Assembly (NCBI GenBank): GCA_022925895.1
Contig: JAKSYS010000607.1
Coordinates: 1 to 38,095, forward strand
Length of the DNA: 38,095 nucleotides
From: Fragilaria crotonensis
Lineage: Eukaryota > Bacillariophyta > Fragilariophyceae > Fragilariales > Fragilariaceae
Direction of reading: 5' to 3'
In this document: piece after piece, positions 1 through 8,436 of the stretch
Numbering within the stretch: position 1 is the stretch's first letter
How the letters are laid out: each line of letters starts with the position of its first letter
Position numbers and translations under genes: made by a program
The notes under the pieces: model-generated
Databases searched by the model: none
What the model saw: only the letters and a program-made list of their open reading frames with translations
Told to the model about the DNA's origin: nothing

Positions 1-416
1 TCGTACCAGCCTAACTCCTAACTATAGAGTCCAATGCCTTGGTCCAGCTATGATAGATGCTACCTGGTACTACTACTACTACCGTAGTCCCTGCATGGAT
101 TATGGAGGTATGCATGCATACAACGCTGCTTGAAAAATGACATGGCAGACCTTCTTCCAATCGCAGGATGCGTCAATCTTCTGCAAATTGCAAGGACATC
201 TCCTCTGCCGCTTCCCTAGTTGCTGACATGAGGGAAATGGAGACCGATCCAAGGAAGCAAACGAACTATTTACCGTAGGACATCCGTACTCGGTGGATCA
301 GCTGCTATTTGTTGCTTTGTAAGAAAAATGGAATACGGAGTACAGTTTTTGTGTGAACTAATCGAGTAAAATCATAAACGATCACCCCGTCACCACGGCG
401 AAGGATTCGTGTCTGT
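1..416. other. Intergenic, no gene seen
   Basis: No open frame with protein-like composition is visible here on either strand. The stretch has short runs such as TACTACTACTACTAC near 70 and several GGTAC/CGTAC words, like the other intergenic stretches of this window. The last part probably holds the 3' untranslated region of the minus-strand gene that ends at 417. Confidence 0.6.
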
Positions 417-890
417 TTACTTCTTCTTCGTCAATCCCACCTGCAAAGCGGCTTCGTTAGTCTTTCCACTCCAGTCGTACTTGGTCTTGGCCATGTCATG
501 TCCCTTGGTAACGGTCTTGGCCCATGCGTCAGTGGTGTCAGTGCCACGCTTTTTGTAGAAGGCAGTGTAGTCTTGGAACTTGCCGGCCTTGGCAACGTTC
601 TTGGCGTAGCGTGCATTCTTCTTAGCAGCGTCAGCGGCACGGGCCTTCTCATATTGTTCCTTGGTCAAGCCAGCTGGGATGTAAGACTTCTCTGTGAGCT
701 TAGCAGGGTCAAGGTTTTTCTTTGCCCGAGCTCCGTAATTGTTCTGGTCCTTTTTTGGTGCGAACAAGTCCATTTCGGAGATTCTGGAGAAGATCGACTC
801 GCGGGCAGTGGCGACGCGGCCGGATGAGGCCGCTGGGGCGAAAGCCTGGGCGGCGGCGACGAAGGCAACGAGGAGAACGGCGACTTTCAT
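417..890 (-). CDS. Small plastid-targeted protein of unknown function
   Basis: The protein has 157 residues. Residues 1-16 (MKVAVLLVAFVAAAQA) form a short signal peptide followed by FAP, the Ala-Phe-Ala-Pro type cleavage motif that sends diatom proteins through the ER into the complex plastid. I chose this Met at 890 because the longer open frame to 1013 adds 41 residues with no signal character. The mature part is about 120 residues, very Lys/Ala-rich, with aromatic-Gly turns (NNYGARAKKN, SYIPAGLTKEQY, KYDWSGKTNEA) and no predicted membrane helix. I recognise the style of a conserved small chromophyte plastid protein, possibly an extrinsic or peripheral photosystem or chlororibosome component, but cannot assign a family. 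The gene is uninterrupted and has no intron. Targeting is well supported; function is unknown. Confidence 0.8.
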   Translation of the reverse strand: MKVAVLLVAFVAAAQAFAPAASSGRVATARESIFSRISEMDLFAPKKDQNNYGARAKKNLDPAKLTEKSYIPAGLTKEQYEKARAADAAKKNARYAKNVAKAGKFQDYTAFYKKRGTDTTDAWAKTVTKGHDMAKTKYDWSGKTNEAALQVGLTKKK

Positions 891-1075
891 GGTGATTCTG
901 TTGCGAATTTGTGGCGTCACACTTCTCGAAGATGCACGTGTGAGGTGAGGACTTGAGGTAAAGAAGGCGTGCCCACATGTTTTGTAGTACGTTCTACATG
1001 GACAAGTTTGCACAAAGATCGGGCAATTCGCACTGACGCATCACGCCAGATGATTCGACTCAATCTGAATCGGCA

Positions 1076-1141
1076 TGGGTGCCGGTTGAATACGTACCGA
1101 AATATTAATGGGTGCCGGTTGAATACGTACCGATATCCGAC
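1076..1141. repeat. Tandem direct repeat, two 33-bp units
   Basis: The first 25 bases of the unit (TGGGTGCCGG followed by TTGAATACGTACCGA) occur at 1076-1100 and identically at 1109-1133. The remaining 8 bases of each unit differ. It lies upstream of the minus-strand plastid gene and is not in a convincing coding frame. Confidence 0.8.
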
Positions 1142-1763
1142 TACGTACGTACGAATCCTAGAGATATCATCGTTCGTCCAGCTGACGTGTAAGTGAAAAC
1201 ATCGGACACATTGGACATCGAACGGACTTACTGTAGTCCCATTGGTATTTTGGAACTCGTAGTTTAATGTAGACGAAGTAAAAGGAGGACTACATCATTT
1301 ACCATCCAAGCCCTGAGCACTAGAGTACGTGTAGTCGCGTTGAAAGCAACAACAACCACGGAGTTAGACTGATTCTCGAATGGCGTTGAGTAGACATTCC
1401 TTTGATTTTAGGGAACGGACTTCTGCAACCACCTCGAGTCTCTGTCAGCACGAAGCCTTTCCATTCTCTCGATTCTATACTAGACCATGGAGCCGTCAGA
1501 ACTAAATTCCTGAAGTCACGTCGAGTAGTAACACATCCTTGGTTGAGTACGCTATTCCGACTTTCGAGCACAGTACAGATGTCCGCAACTTTCACTTCCA
1601 TTCTCTCGCTCTCAAGACCCACCATATGAGCCTTCGGAACACAGTCTAGTTCTGAAGAGAGCGCTTCTCTAGAACAGAGTACAGACAACGGCCAGCTGCC
1701 TCCGACGGTGTCCCTCCTGTCCATGCACTCGACTCTCTAGACCCACCATTGAAGGTTTAAGAC
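1142..1763. other. Intergenic with degenerate CTCTC/AGACC repeats
   Basis: No convincing gene is visible. Three loosely similar stretches at about 1463-1495, 1596-1630 and 1723-1755 share a CTCTC tract followed by an AGACCCACCAT-like word (AGACCATGGAG, AGACCCACCATATG, AGACCCACCATTG). They may be remnants of an old short repeat. The open frames here have biased shadow-like composition and no recognisable motif. Confidence 0.4.
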
Positions 1764-2714
1764 TTAAAATCTGAAGTTGTCTCGCTCTCTTTCAGCATCA
1801 TGTCGCATCAACTCATGAGCCATCCTTAGTAGCATTCGAAAATCCCCTGCATTCAGATTCATACTCATCAAGAAAGCTTCGCATTGCCTCGAAAAAACAG
1901 GATTCAATACCCCCATCAAGCTGAACCTGGTAAAAAAAACATCCCAACGACCCTCTATCTTTTCGATTTCGTCGATAAACGCAATTTTCCCAGATGGGTC
2001 GAAGGTTGAGTAGCCAGCACCTAACTCAATAAGTCTCATATGATCTCGACATAGCTGTTCGTACTCTTTGCGAATCGCCTCCGTTTTGAGGGCGGATTTG
2101 TCGAACGGGTTGCTTGTGATTTGTACTGCAGCCGACATTCGCGTTATCGACGGAGGAGGCTTATCACTCGCTGCGCTTCTCATGAGCTGTTGCAGATCCA
2201 GATCTGCTGGCGGCATTGGAGGAGGGGCATTCAGAGCCATCGCACGCATACAGCCGCCTTGCCATCTCATCATGGACGCCACACTTTTAGGAGTAACACC
2301 ACTGTTTGCCAAGTGAGCCTGAGTGAGCTTGGCATACTCTCGAGTCTGAAAGTCGCCACTCAATTTCAATCCTTCGAAAAGGCTCTCCCAAGTAGCAACA
2401 GCCTTATCGATGCCATCTGCAACTCGGAAAAGTCTATCTTTGTCGGGATCATTACCAAGCTGTATATCCATTTGTATCTTAGCCATTTCGGTGGCAAATT
2501 CTGGAGCCATCCCGTTAAAATCTTCGATTCTTGGTTCAACAGCAACAGCAGCTGAGGATCGGAAGGGGCAGAAAGGCCCAATAGGTGTCAGTGCAACGCA
2601 TAGCGAAGTTCGTGGTGGCTTTAAGGTCGAGGGAGGAATTGACTTCACAAATGAATGACATGGCAACCACACTATAGCGTGCAGGACGACGAAAGAGCTC
2701 TTGAGAAGCGGCAT
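1764..2714 (-). CDS. Plastid-targeted protein with two DUF1825 domains
   Basis: The protein has 316 residues. The N-terminus (MPLLKSSFVVLHAIVWLPCHSFVKS) is a signal peptide with an HSF cleavage motif and a Ser/Pro-rich transit peptide to about residue 58. Residues about 72-158 and 212-303 each resemble DUF1825, a small helical cyanobacterial and plastid family. The C-terminal copy shows IRKEYEQL...LIELGAGYSTFD.SGK..FIDEIE and RWDVFFTRF. The N-terminal copy shows MDIQLGND, a middle helix with WESLFEGLKLSGDF, then SGVTPKSVASM. The two are joined by a Pro-rich linker (residues 163-190, APPPMPPADLDL). Known DUF1825 proteins have one copy, so a tandem version is unusual. The start at 2714 is chosen for the signal peptide; the frame is open to 2894 without signal character. 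The gene is head-to-head with a small heat-shock gene, 396 bp between start codons. Biochemical function of DUF1825 is not established. Confidence 0.72.
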   Translation of the reverse strand: MPLLKSSFVVLHAIVWLPCHSFVKSIPPSTLKPPRTSLCVALTPIGPFCPFRSSAAVAVEPRIEDFNGMAPEFATEMAKIQMDIQLGNDPDKDRLFRVADGIDKAVATWESLFEGLKLSGDFQTREYAKLTQAHLANSGVTPKSVASMMRWQGGCMRAMALNAPPPMPPADLDLQQLMRSAASDKPPPSITRMSAAVQITSNPFDKSALKTEAIRKEYEQLCRDHMRLIELGAGYSTFDPSGKIAFIDEIEKIEGRWDVFFTRFSLMGVLNPVFSRQCEAFLMSMNLNAGDFRMLLRMAHELMRHDAERERDNFRF

Positions 2715-2921
2715 GATTGTCAAGTCCTCATATAATGCACTTAGGTCCCAACTGCAACGTGTCGGTTTCCTCCGCTGTCTCCTCTGCTCAATGACAACGC
2801 ATACCACACTTGCATAGGACTGCCGCCGACAGTGTCCACGACGAAGCGGAAAAGCGAACAAACGCATCAATCGTATGCATACCGATCGGCGCACCCGCAG
2901 TTCTTATCACATATGTACATT

Positions 2922-2929
2922 CCACGTGG
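2922..2929. promoter_or_regulatory. Palindromic G-box-like site CCACGTGG
   Basis: CCACGTGG is a perfect palindrome with the CACGTG core that bZIP and bHLH factors bind in many eukaryotes. It sits in the divergent promoter between the DUF1825 gene and the small heat-shock gene, 17 bp from the heat-shock-like element. Binding is inferred only. Confidence 0.35.
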
Positions 2930-2938
2930 CAGTCGTGT

Positions 2939-2968
2939 CGTCTGGAAACGTCGAGAGTCTTCCAGACG
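2939..2968. promoter_or_regulatory. Heat-shock-element-like inverted repeat
   Basis: CGTCTGGAA at 2939-2947 and TTCCAGACG at 2960-2968 are perfect 9-bp inverted arms around a 12-bp spacer. Read as 5-bp heat-shock units, 2944-2963 is GGAAA CGTCG AGAGT CTTCC. This alternates nGAAn and nTTCn with the two outer units perfect and the two inner ones each one base off. It lies about 145 bp upstream of the small heat-shock protein start codon, where an HSF site would be expected, and could also act on the divergent DUF1825 gene. Confidence 0.5.
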
Positions 2969-3110
2969 GCTGTCGATTTTCCAACTCCACAAGACAGATG
3001 CGAACACGTTGCAAAAAAGACTAACAAAAAATTTCAATGTTTTCGTCTCACAATTACGAAAGCACGAAATCATACGAACTCGACTGTCAACTTACATCCA
3101 CTCCAGCGCC

Positions 3111-3791
3111 ATGAAGTTCACTATCCCTGCTCTCATCGCTTGCGCAACGCCCCTTGCCGCTACATCATACAGCTTTGGCCCCCTTTCCAACCGCTCATTC
3201 AGAATTGCCTCGACTCCTTCATGCACTCCTCTAAGTGTGTGGTCACCAAGGCAGACGTTTGACTTGCTGTCTCCATCTTCCATGATAGATATGCGCCGTC
3301 GCCAGAACGCGCTGTTCCGAGAAGCTTCAAAGCAAGCTTTCCAAAACGTGTTCCAGAACTACTCTCCTGGGTATCAGGTGATTGACAACGATGAAAAGTT
3401 CCAAGTCTCAATTGAAGTGCCAGGTGTCAAGTCCGAGGATTTGAGCATCAAAGTAGAGGAGGATGGAAAGTACTTGACTGTCAGTGGATCCAGAGAGAAG
3501 ACCGCAACTGGGTACAGCTATTCCTCCAAGTTCTCGCAGAGCTTCTATCTTGACCCCTCGATCGAAACGGACAAGATCTCCGCTGATCTTCAAAACGGAA
3601 TTCTTCTCGTGACGGCACCAAAGGATTTGAAGAAGATTGAAGACTCTGTGAAGACTATCCCTATTAAAGTCATTACCGATGCGCCAGTGGAAGTCAAGAC
3701 GGATGCTAATGACGCTCACTCCGACAATGCAAAAGAGACTGAACACAAGACAGATTCCGAAATCCATATGACTGCTGAGGAACCGGTCTAG
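3111..3791 (+). CDS. Small heat-shock protein (HSP20), secreted or plastid-targeted
   Basis: The protein has 226 residues. Residues 1-20 (MKFTIPALIACATPLAATSY) are a signal peptide, followed by SFGP, which resembles the aromatic plastid-targeting motif. An alpha-crystallin domain spans about 88-188: GYQVIDNDEKFQVSIEVPGV, then VEEDGKYLTVSG, and the family signature ISADLQNGILLVTAPK. IPI at 183-185 is the I-x-I motif used for oligomer assembly. A 35-residue acidic, Thr/Asp-rich tail follows. Small heat-shock proteins are ATP-independent holdases that keep unfolding proteins soluble. I chose the start at 3111 because the longer frame from 2832 adds 93 residues with no signal and crosses the promoter site. 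Location could be ER lumen, periplastid space or stroma; the single Ser between Tyr and Phe makes the plastid call uncertain. Confidence 0.9.
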   Translation: MKFTIPALIACATPLAATSYSFGPLSNRSFRIASTPSCTPLSVWSPRQTFDLLSPSSMIDMRRRQNALFREASKQAFQNVFQNYSPGYQVIDNDEKFQVSIEVPGVKSEDLSIKVEEDGKYLTVSGSREKTATGYSYSSKFSQSFYLDPSIETDKISADLQNGILLVTAPKDLKKIEDSVKTIPIKVITDAPVEVKTDANDAHSDNAKETEHKTDSEIHMTAEEPV

Positions 3792-3907
3792 GCGGACTCG
3801 TGCCAGGAAAAGCGACTAATCGACAACGTACAGATGGTAGGCATCACTAGTGTCCCGATTGAATAAGACTCCATGAATCATTCATACTAAATTTATAGGA
3901 AATATCA

Positions 3908-5454
3908 TCAACGAAATAAGTGATGCATAGACAAGGGCAGATACGCAGTCTCGAACACTAGCATCTGATGCGAGCCTTGTCCCAATCGCACCGGCAGTCC
4001 CTCGGCTGCCTTTTTTTGTCTTCGAACCATGCGCGGGTAATGATGCTCCATTAGAGTAGCCTTGCTGTCCGTAAACGCCCGCGTTCGAGCTGCTTCCGTA
4101 GCCACCTGTAGCAGTATATCCCGCCGTGGCGCCGTGGGCACCATAAGCTCCTGCCGGGTACCTCCAGCGCCCATTACGTTACCAGATGTGGATCCTCCAA
4201 AAGACTGACTTGTATACGCTGTTTGGCCTCCTTGATATCCGTTTGTTGTTTGAGCACCATACCCCGGTGTTCCTCCTGCGAGGGGGTAGCCAGCACCTAC
4301 TGCGAGACCGCTTGAGCCTTGAGCGGGCATCCCGGAAACACCACCAACTGATAGCTCAGTATCGCTCAATGCGATGCCATCCTACAGCAGAGAACTAGTC
4401 AGCGCTTATGTCTCTGTTGACAAGCCAAGCCATAAATCGACCCGTACGCATTCTCGCTTACCTTATCAGCATAGATCCACATACCAGTGTTGATTGGCAT
4501 GCCGAAAATGTTGAGTGCACTTCCTTTCGATCCACTTGTCGCCCGACCTCGATTTGGATTTGTACCCATTGCTTTGCATCCAATTGGAGTCTCACCAACC
4601 TGCTTTGCATCTCGAATCGCACCATGAATTACTACACCTTTCCAACCATTTTGCCTCGCACTCGCCGCCGCTACCTTGCTGAAAATCGCAACATTCATGC
4701 TCCCACCACCATCCACAACCAGAACCTTGTTGTAGCCAGGGCCTTGGAGGACTTTTTCTACCACTCCTGCTCCTTCGAAGGCTTGAAGCGTTTCGACCTG
4801 TCCATAAAAATCGTACTCCGCCGTAATCATGGAAAAGTCTAGCGTCCATCACCCGAACGCTAGGGCCATGTCGATCAATCAAATCAGAGAGTGGTCTAGG
4901 CATTTGATCAGATGACATAGTACCTCTTGCCACGCCATTGATGTTGCTGCCATATGCTCCTGCAGAGTTTGATCCATACGTGGTCGTCACCTGATTATTG
5001 TAGCCCACAGTCCCTTGCGTTGTTGATGTTAAACCGCCATAGGCGGAACAGTATTGCCATATGTCACGCCAGATGAGCTGCCATAGGTTGTCCCAGAAGC
5101 AGTTCCATAGGCGCCAGTACCTGTGTTCGATGTGCCATAGCCAGATAACGCAGTAGTACTTGTCGTTCCGTATGGAGATGTTCCTCGCATACCTGATGTT
5201 GCCGTTGCGGCGGCGCGAGTACTAGCCGTATATGCCTTATACGTCGCTTCATGTCGACCAGCCGTAAGCCCCCCGCTCTTCATTCTCTGCACTCCTTTTC
5301 GGGCCGAACGCAGTGTCATGACCAGGGCCAAACCTGCGAGCCACATGAGTGGTCGTTTCAGCCCTCCGCATGTAGAGGCCAGAAAATCTCCAATCGTCTC
5401 GCAAAATATTTCGATGTTTATTCGTACCCGCTCGAGGAATAGCGATCGACTCAT
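3908..5454 (-). CDS. RraA-fold protein with N-terminal membrane segment and Tyr/Gly-rich flanks (frame-disrupted)
   Basis: The central part (exon ending at 4462) is an RraA/HMG-CHA aldolase-type domain: VRVMDARLFHDYGG, YDFYGQVETLQAFEG, KVLVVDGGGSMNVAIF, GWKGVVIHGAIRD and GCKAMGTNPNRG. The GxxRD signature is present. An 80-bp intron (4382-4461, GTAAGC..CTGTAG) separates GMWIYADK from DGIALSDTELS, exactly where the paralogue at 15.2 kb reads YADEDGVLVSETEL. Upstream of the domain are a membrane-like segment (RPLMWLAGLALVMTL) and about 130 residues rich in Tyr, Gly, Ser and Thr (AYGTASGTTYGSSSGVTYGN). Downstream is another Tyr/Gly/Ala-rich tail. The frame changes by one base at about 5045 and 4825, and the Tyr/Gly-rich tail moves to another frame at about 4155 (PAGAYGAHGATAGYTATGG). 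The real C-terminus is therefore uncertain. The domain may be an aldolase or only a protein-binding fold. Confidence 0.6.
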
Positions 5455-6725
5455 GGTGGACTTTCACCTGATACCTCAATGCTCCGGAGAGGTTGTAAGT
5501 TTCGAGAAGATTTGGGTTGTGCGTTTATCTCAAGCTTGGTTCTGCAGGTTGCAAGTTGCAAGTTTCTTCGGGTTTCAGGTCATTCTCCTCATTGTGCTGA
5601 CTTCACAGGCAGTATGTATCAGACGTACGACGTAATGGTGACAAAATGAAATCAACCTGTCAAATATGACCCGAAATGACTTCGAGCCCGAACGCAAACG
5701 CACACGTACAGTAGGAGAGTGTGCGAAGTACTGGTACTTGTACTCGTAGTACTGTATACTGTAGACGGAGTATTATCATAGTCTTTTGTAATTTTGTAGT
5801 GCAGGAGTGCAGGGTGCTGATTCACCAGTACAAGTAGGACGAGAGGAGAGCAGGTGCTCATGCTTTTGTAGAAGCTGCTAAGCTACTATTTTAGTATGTC
5901 ATAGTTGTTCGTACCTACTTTCTAATTGTCTAACATATATTCGACAGACCCTGCTAATGCGAATTTTGTAGTAGCTGACTTAATTGGCATCATTTGAGAT
6001 AGTTGTTGTGATTTTGCTGGCAGGATGTATAGTTGTCAAGGCTTGAACCAATTGCACGCCATCATCACATGTATGCTTTGATTGATTTTGGATTGCAGGA
6101 TGATTGGTTCTACTCTTTTGCTTTGTGCTTAGAAGTAAAGCAAGGAAGGGAAGGACATACCACCACTTGCTTGTTGTTAGAAGCTACAAGGCTGGTAAAT
6201 GTCTTAAATCTGCCCGCCTTTATTGATTTTGAATGTGGACTTTGTTTTTGGATTTGTACCTGCACTCATATCACCACCAAGAAACAAGGTTGTTCCTTCA
6301 CAAGAACCACCAATGAGATGTCAGAAATTGGAGATGTCGTCCTCACTGAGCTTGGAGCTGATGATGCATCTCTTCTGAAAGGCAAAAGCAGATGAGTGTA
6401 GTTTGACTTTACTGAGTTCCCCCTAAGTGATCTAACAAACATACTGATTATGACAGCGGCCAAAGTGCTATAGCGCTTTGATGATTGGCCTTGTTGGTAG
6501 GATACGAACTGAAAAGGTAGAGGGTTTTCCCAATGTGAATTATCAGGAGATAACATACTAGGGTTTGACCCCCCCCCCCCCCACCGCCCCTACCACCCCT
6601 GGACACTACCACAATGAAGCCCGATCACTACTGGTAGATGAGGACAAGAACCAACAAGAAATACACGAATCCGGAATATCAACTTCCATGCCTCCGTTCC
6701 ACGTCCACATTGACACAACTACGCA
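5455..6725. other. Gene-poor interval
   Basis: No gene can be supported. The stretch contains GTAC-rich sequence at 5700-5770 and a 14-base C homopolymer at 6569-6582. The open frame at 6033-6395 is rich in Cys, His and Trp, has no recognisable domain, and lies next to decayed retroelement sequence; I treat it as chance or as unrecognisable remnant. Confidence 0.5.
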
Positions 6726-7990
6726 CAGCGAAAGAAAAGCAGTGATAATTTTTACTAGCGAACAAAAAGCAGCGATATAGTTTACAATGAATTCATGGAT
6801 TTTGTCCGGCATTATGGCATCCTGATTAAGACATAGTATGGCCAACTTGTTCAGGTTGCTAACCTGGAAGACCCCATGATGACAGTCAACCTAACTGACA
6901 AACTTGCATAGTATAATAGAGGTACAGTGCAGCCATAGTATGACATATGTAAGCAAGAAGAAGGGATCCTGGACCCAACAGAACCCATCTATTGCAGCCT
7001 CCTCCAGAGATACAATCGGAGAAGGGATGGTTACAACCTCCTCCTCAAAGCCATCATGACAGCTGGCACTCATGCTGGAGGTGAAGACCCTGAACCTCCT
7101 TAGAAACCCACCACTAGCTAGTAGATTCCATGGCCCATCCATATGAATAAGCATCCCAACTCCAAGTTTTTTCCAGTTTCATTCAAAGTACAAACGTCAT
7201 TTTTTGGACCGTGAACAAGTCCTCATGTTCTTTCAAGGGATGCACCCAGTGTGCCGTTATGTACGATCTGCAGCACAACTCATGCATGACTCAGAACAGC
7301 GTCCACTGACCGAGTCACAGACACACTGTCTTTGTTTTTAGAGGGTATTCCATAACCCTAGATTCACACCCTGCCACATCACCTATGCCATCGTCATTGG
7401 AGGTATATGCCCCGTCATGCCGCCTTAACATGACCAGAGCCTACTCTCATGAATCCCCACCCCCATGTGGCCACTTGGTCAACATAACAAGGAACTCACG
7501 TCGTCCACCTACCCAGCGAAATCGCCGGGGTTCAGATGCGCGCTCACTCAAGGATGTACAATGCCTGACATGTGCCATATACAGTCACGATCTTGCGGAA
7601 TGTAGAGTGCTTACAAAAGTTGCTGCGGCATGTATGGATACATCCAGACGCACAACCACAGTTCGAAGAAGCATCCTACAAAACCATAAACAGGCAAACC
7701 ACCCACAACACTGACAAAGTCACATTCATACAAGAGATGCTCATGCGAATAATCTATGTGGACACTTGATGAATCAGAATAACCCAGACGGGGACAGTTT
7801 GACCGCAGACATTACGGACGCCCTTCTCGGTAACTCCGAGAACGACAAGGACGATGACGACACTGGCGCGACTCCGTGCCAGCCACCTGCAAGCGTCTCC
7901 GAGGATTCATGAATTGAGCGACACAGCATTGGCAGATCTGACAACCTGACTGATGTGATACATCGGGCGAAATTCATGGGCATAGTTCAT
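6726..7990 (+). mobile_element. Decayed LTR-retrotransposon gag with CCHC zinc knuckle
   Basis: At 7562-7603 the frame encodes CLTCAIYSHDLAEC, an exact C-x2-C-x4-H-x4-C zinc knuckle as in retrotransposon Gag. Just downstream, in another frame, comes WIHPDAQPQFEEASYK, then from 7771 an acidic stretch (NPDGDSLTADITDALLG, DKDDDD). Upstream, a single frame from about 6730 to 7100 reads NEFMDFVRHYG, QVANLEDPMMTVNLTDKLA and RRRDGYNLLLKAIMTAGTH, the latter like the DGY..L..IM helix I associate with diatom Copia-type Gag. That frame is broken only by TAG codons. No reverse transcriptase, integrase or LTR pair was found. It is a dead fragment, not a working element. The family assignment rests on the knuckle and general composition. 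Confidence 0.5.
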
Positions 7991-8379
7991 ACTCCTACTA
8001 GACTGGGTCATGTGATCGGGCTCGTTCTTGCTATGAATGATGCATGCTAGCTAATACGTAGTACCACTCCAGCACTGGAGTACTGTATAGTATTACCGGT
8101 AGTAGTGAATAGGATCTATGACATACTACTAGTAGGAGTATGATGTATTTCATATGCATACGACCCATCATACAGTATATACAGTATACGTGAACGTAAA
8201 TTTACTACAGTACAAGTACAAGTACTAGTAGCTCTAGTACTTGCACTGGAGTTCGCATGTATGATAAAGAAATTTGTAAAATCTCACGAGTATCGATACT
8301 CCGTACCAGGTACTGCTCGTAGCTCGTAGTACTCTGGTACATTTTCCGGCCTGAATCACTCCTGCTCCCACACAAACAA
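7991..8379. other. GTAC-rich intergenic stretch
   Basis: No gene is visible. Words such as AGTACTG, AGTACAAGTAC and CCGTACCAGGTACTG recur, and 8100-8350 is dominated by GTAC-centred palindromes. It forms the upstream region of the gene beginning at 8437. Confidence 0.6.
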
Positions 8380-8389
8380 TTTGGCGCGA
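8380..8389 (+). promoter_or_regulatory. E2F-type site TTTGGCGCGA
   Basis: TTTGGCGCGA matches nine or more positions of the eukaryotic E2F/DP consensus (TTTSGCGCSAAA). It lies 48-57 bp upstream of the first in-frame ATG (8437) of the large unrecognised gene. Sites of the same type precede MCM7 and the Tipin gene nearby, which suggests a shared G1/S programme. Function is inferred from sequence only. Confidence 0.5.
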
Positions 8390-8436
8390 CGACTAAATAC
8401 ACCATTGTGACGACGTCGAAAGTTGACAACCAATAC

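Noticed and set aside
2068-2555. Plus-strand open frames of 82 and 144 codons
   Set aside because: They lie opposite the DUF1825 gene and show antisense composition with no domain.
6033-6395. 120-codon open frame
   Set aside because: No domain, unusual Cys/His/Trp content, next to decayed retroelement sequence; no evidence of a real gene.
7385-7714. A functional zinc-knuckle protein gene
   Set aside because: Only the knuckle looks constrained; neighbouring Gag-like sequence lies in other frames with stops, so it is a decayed gag.
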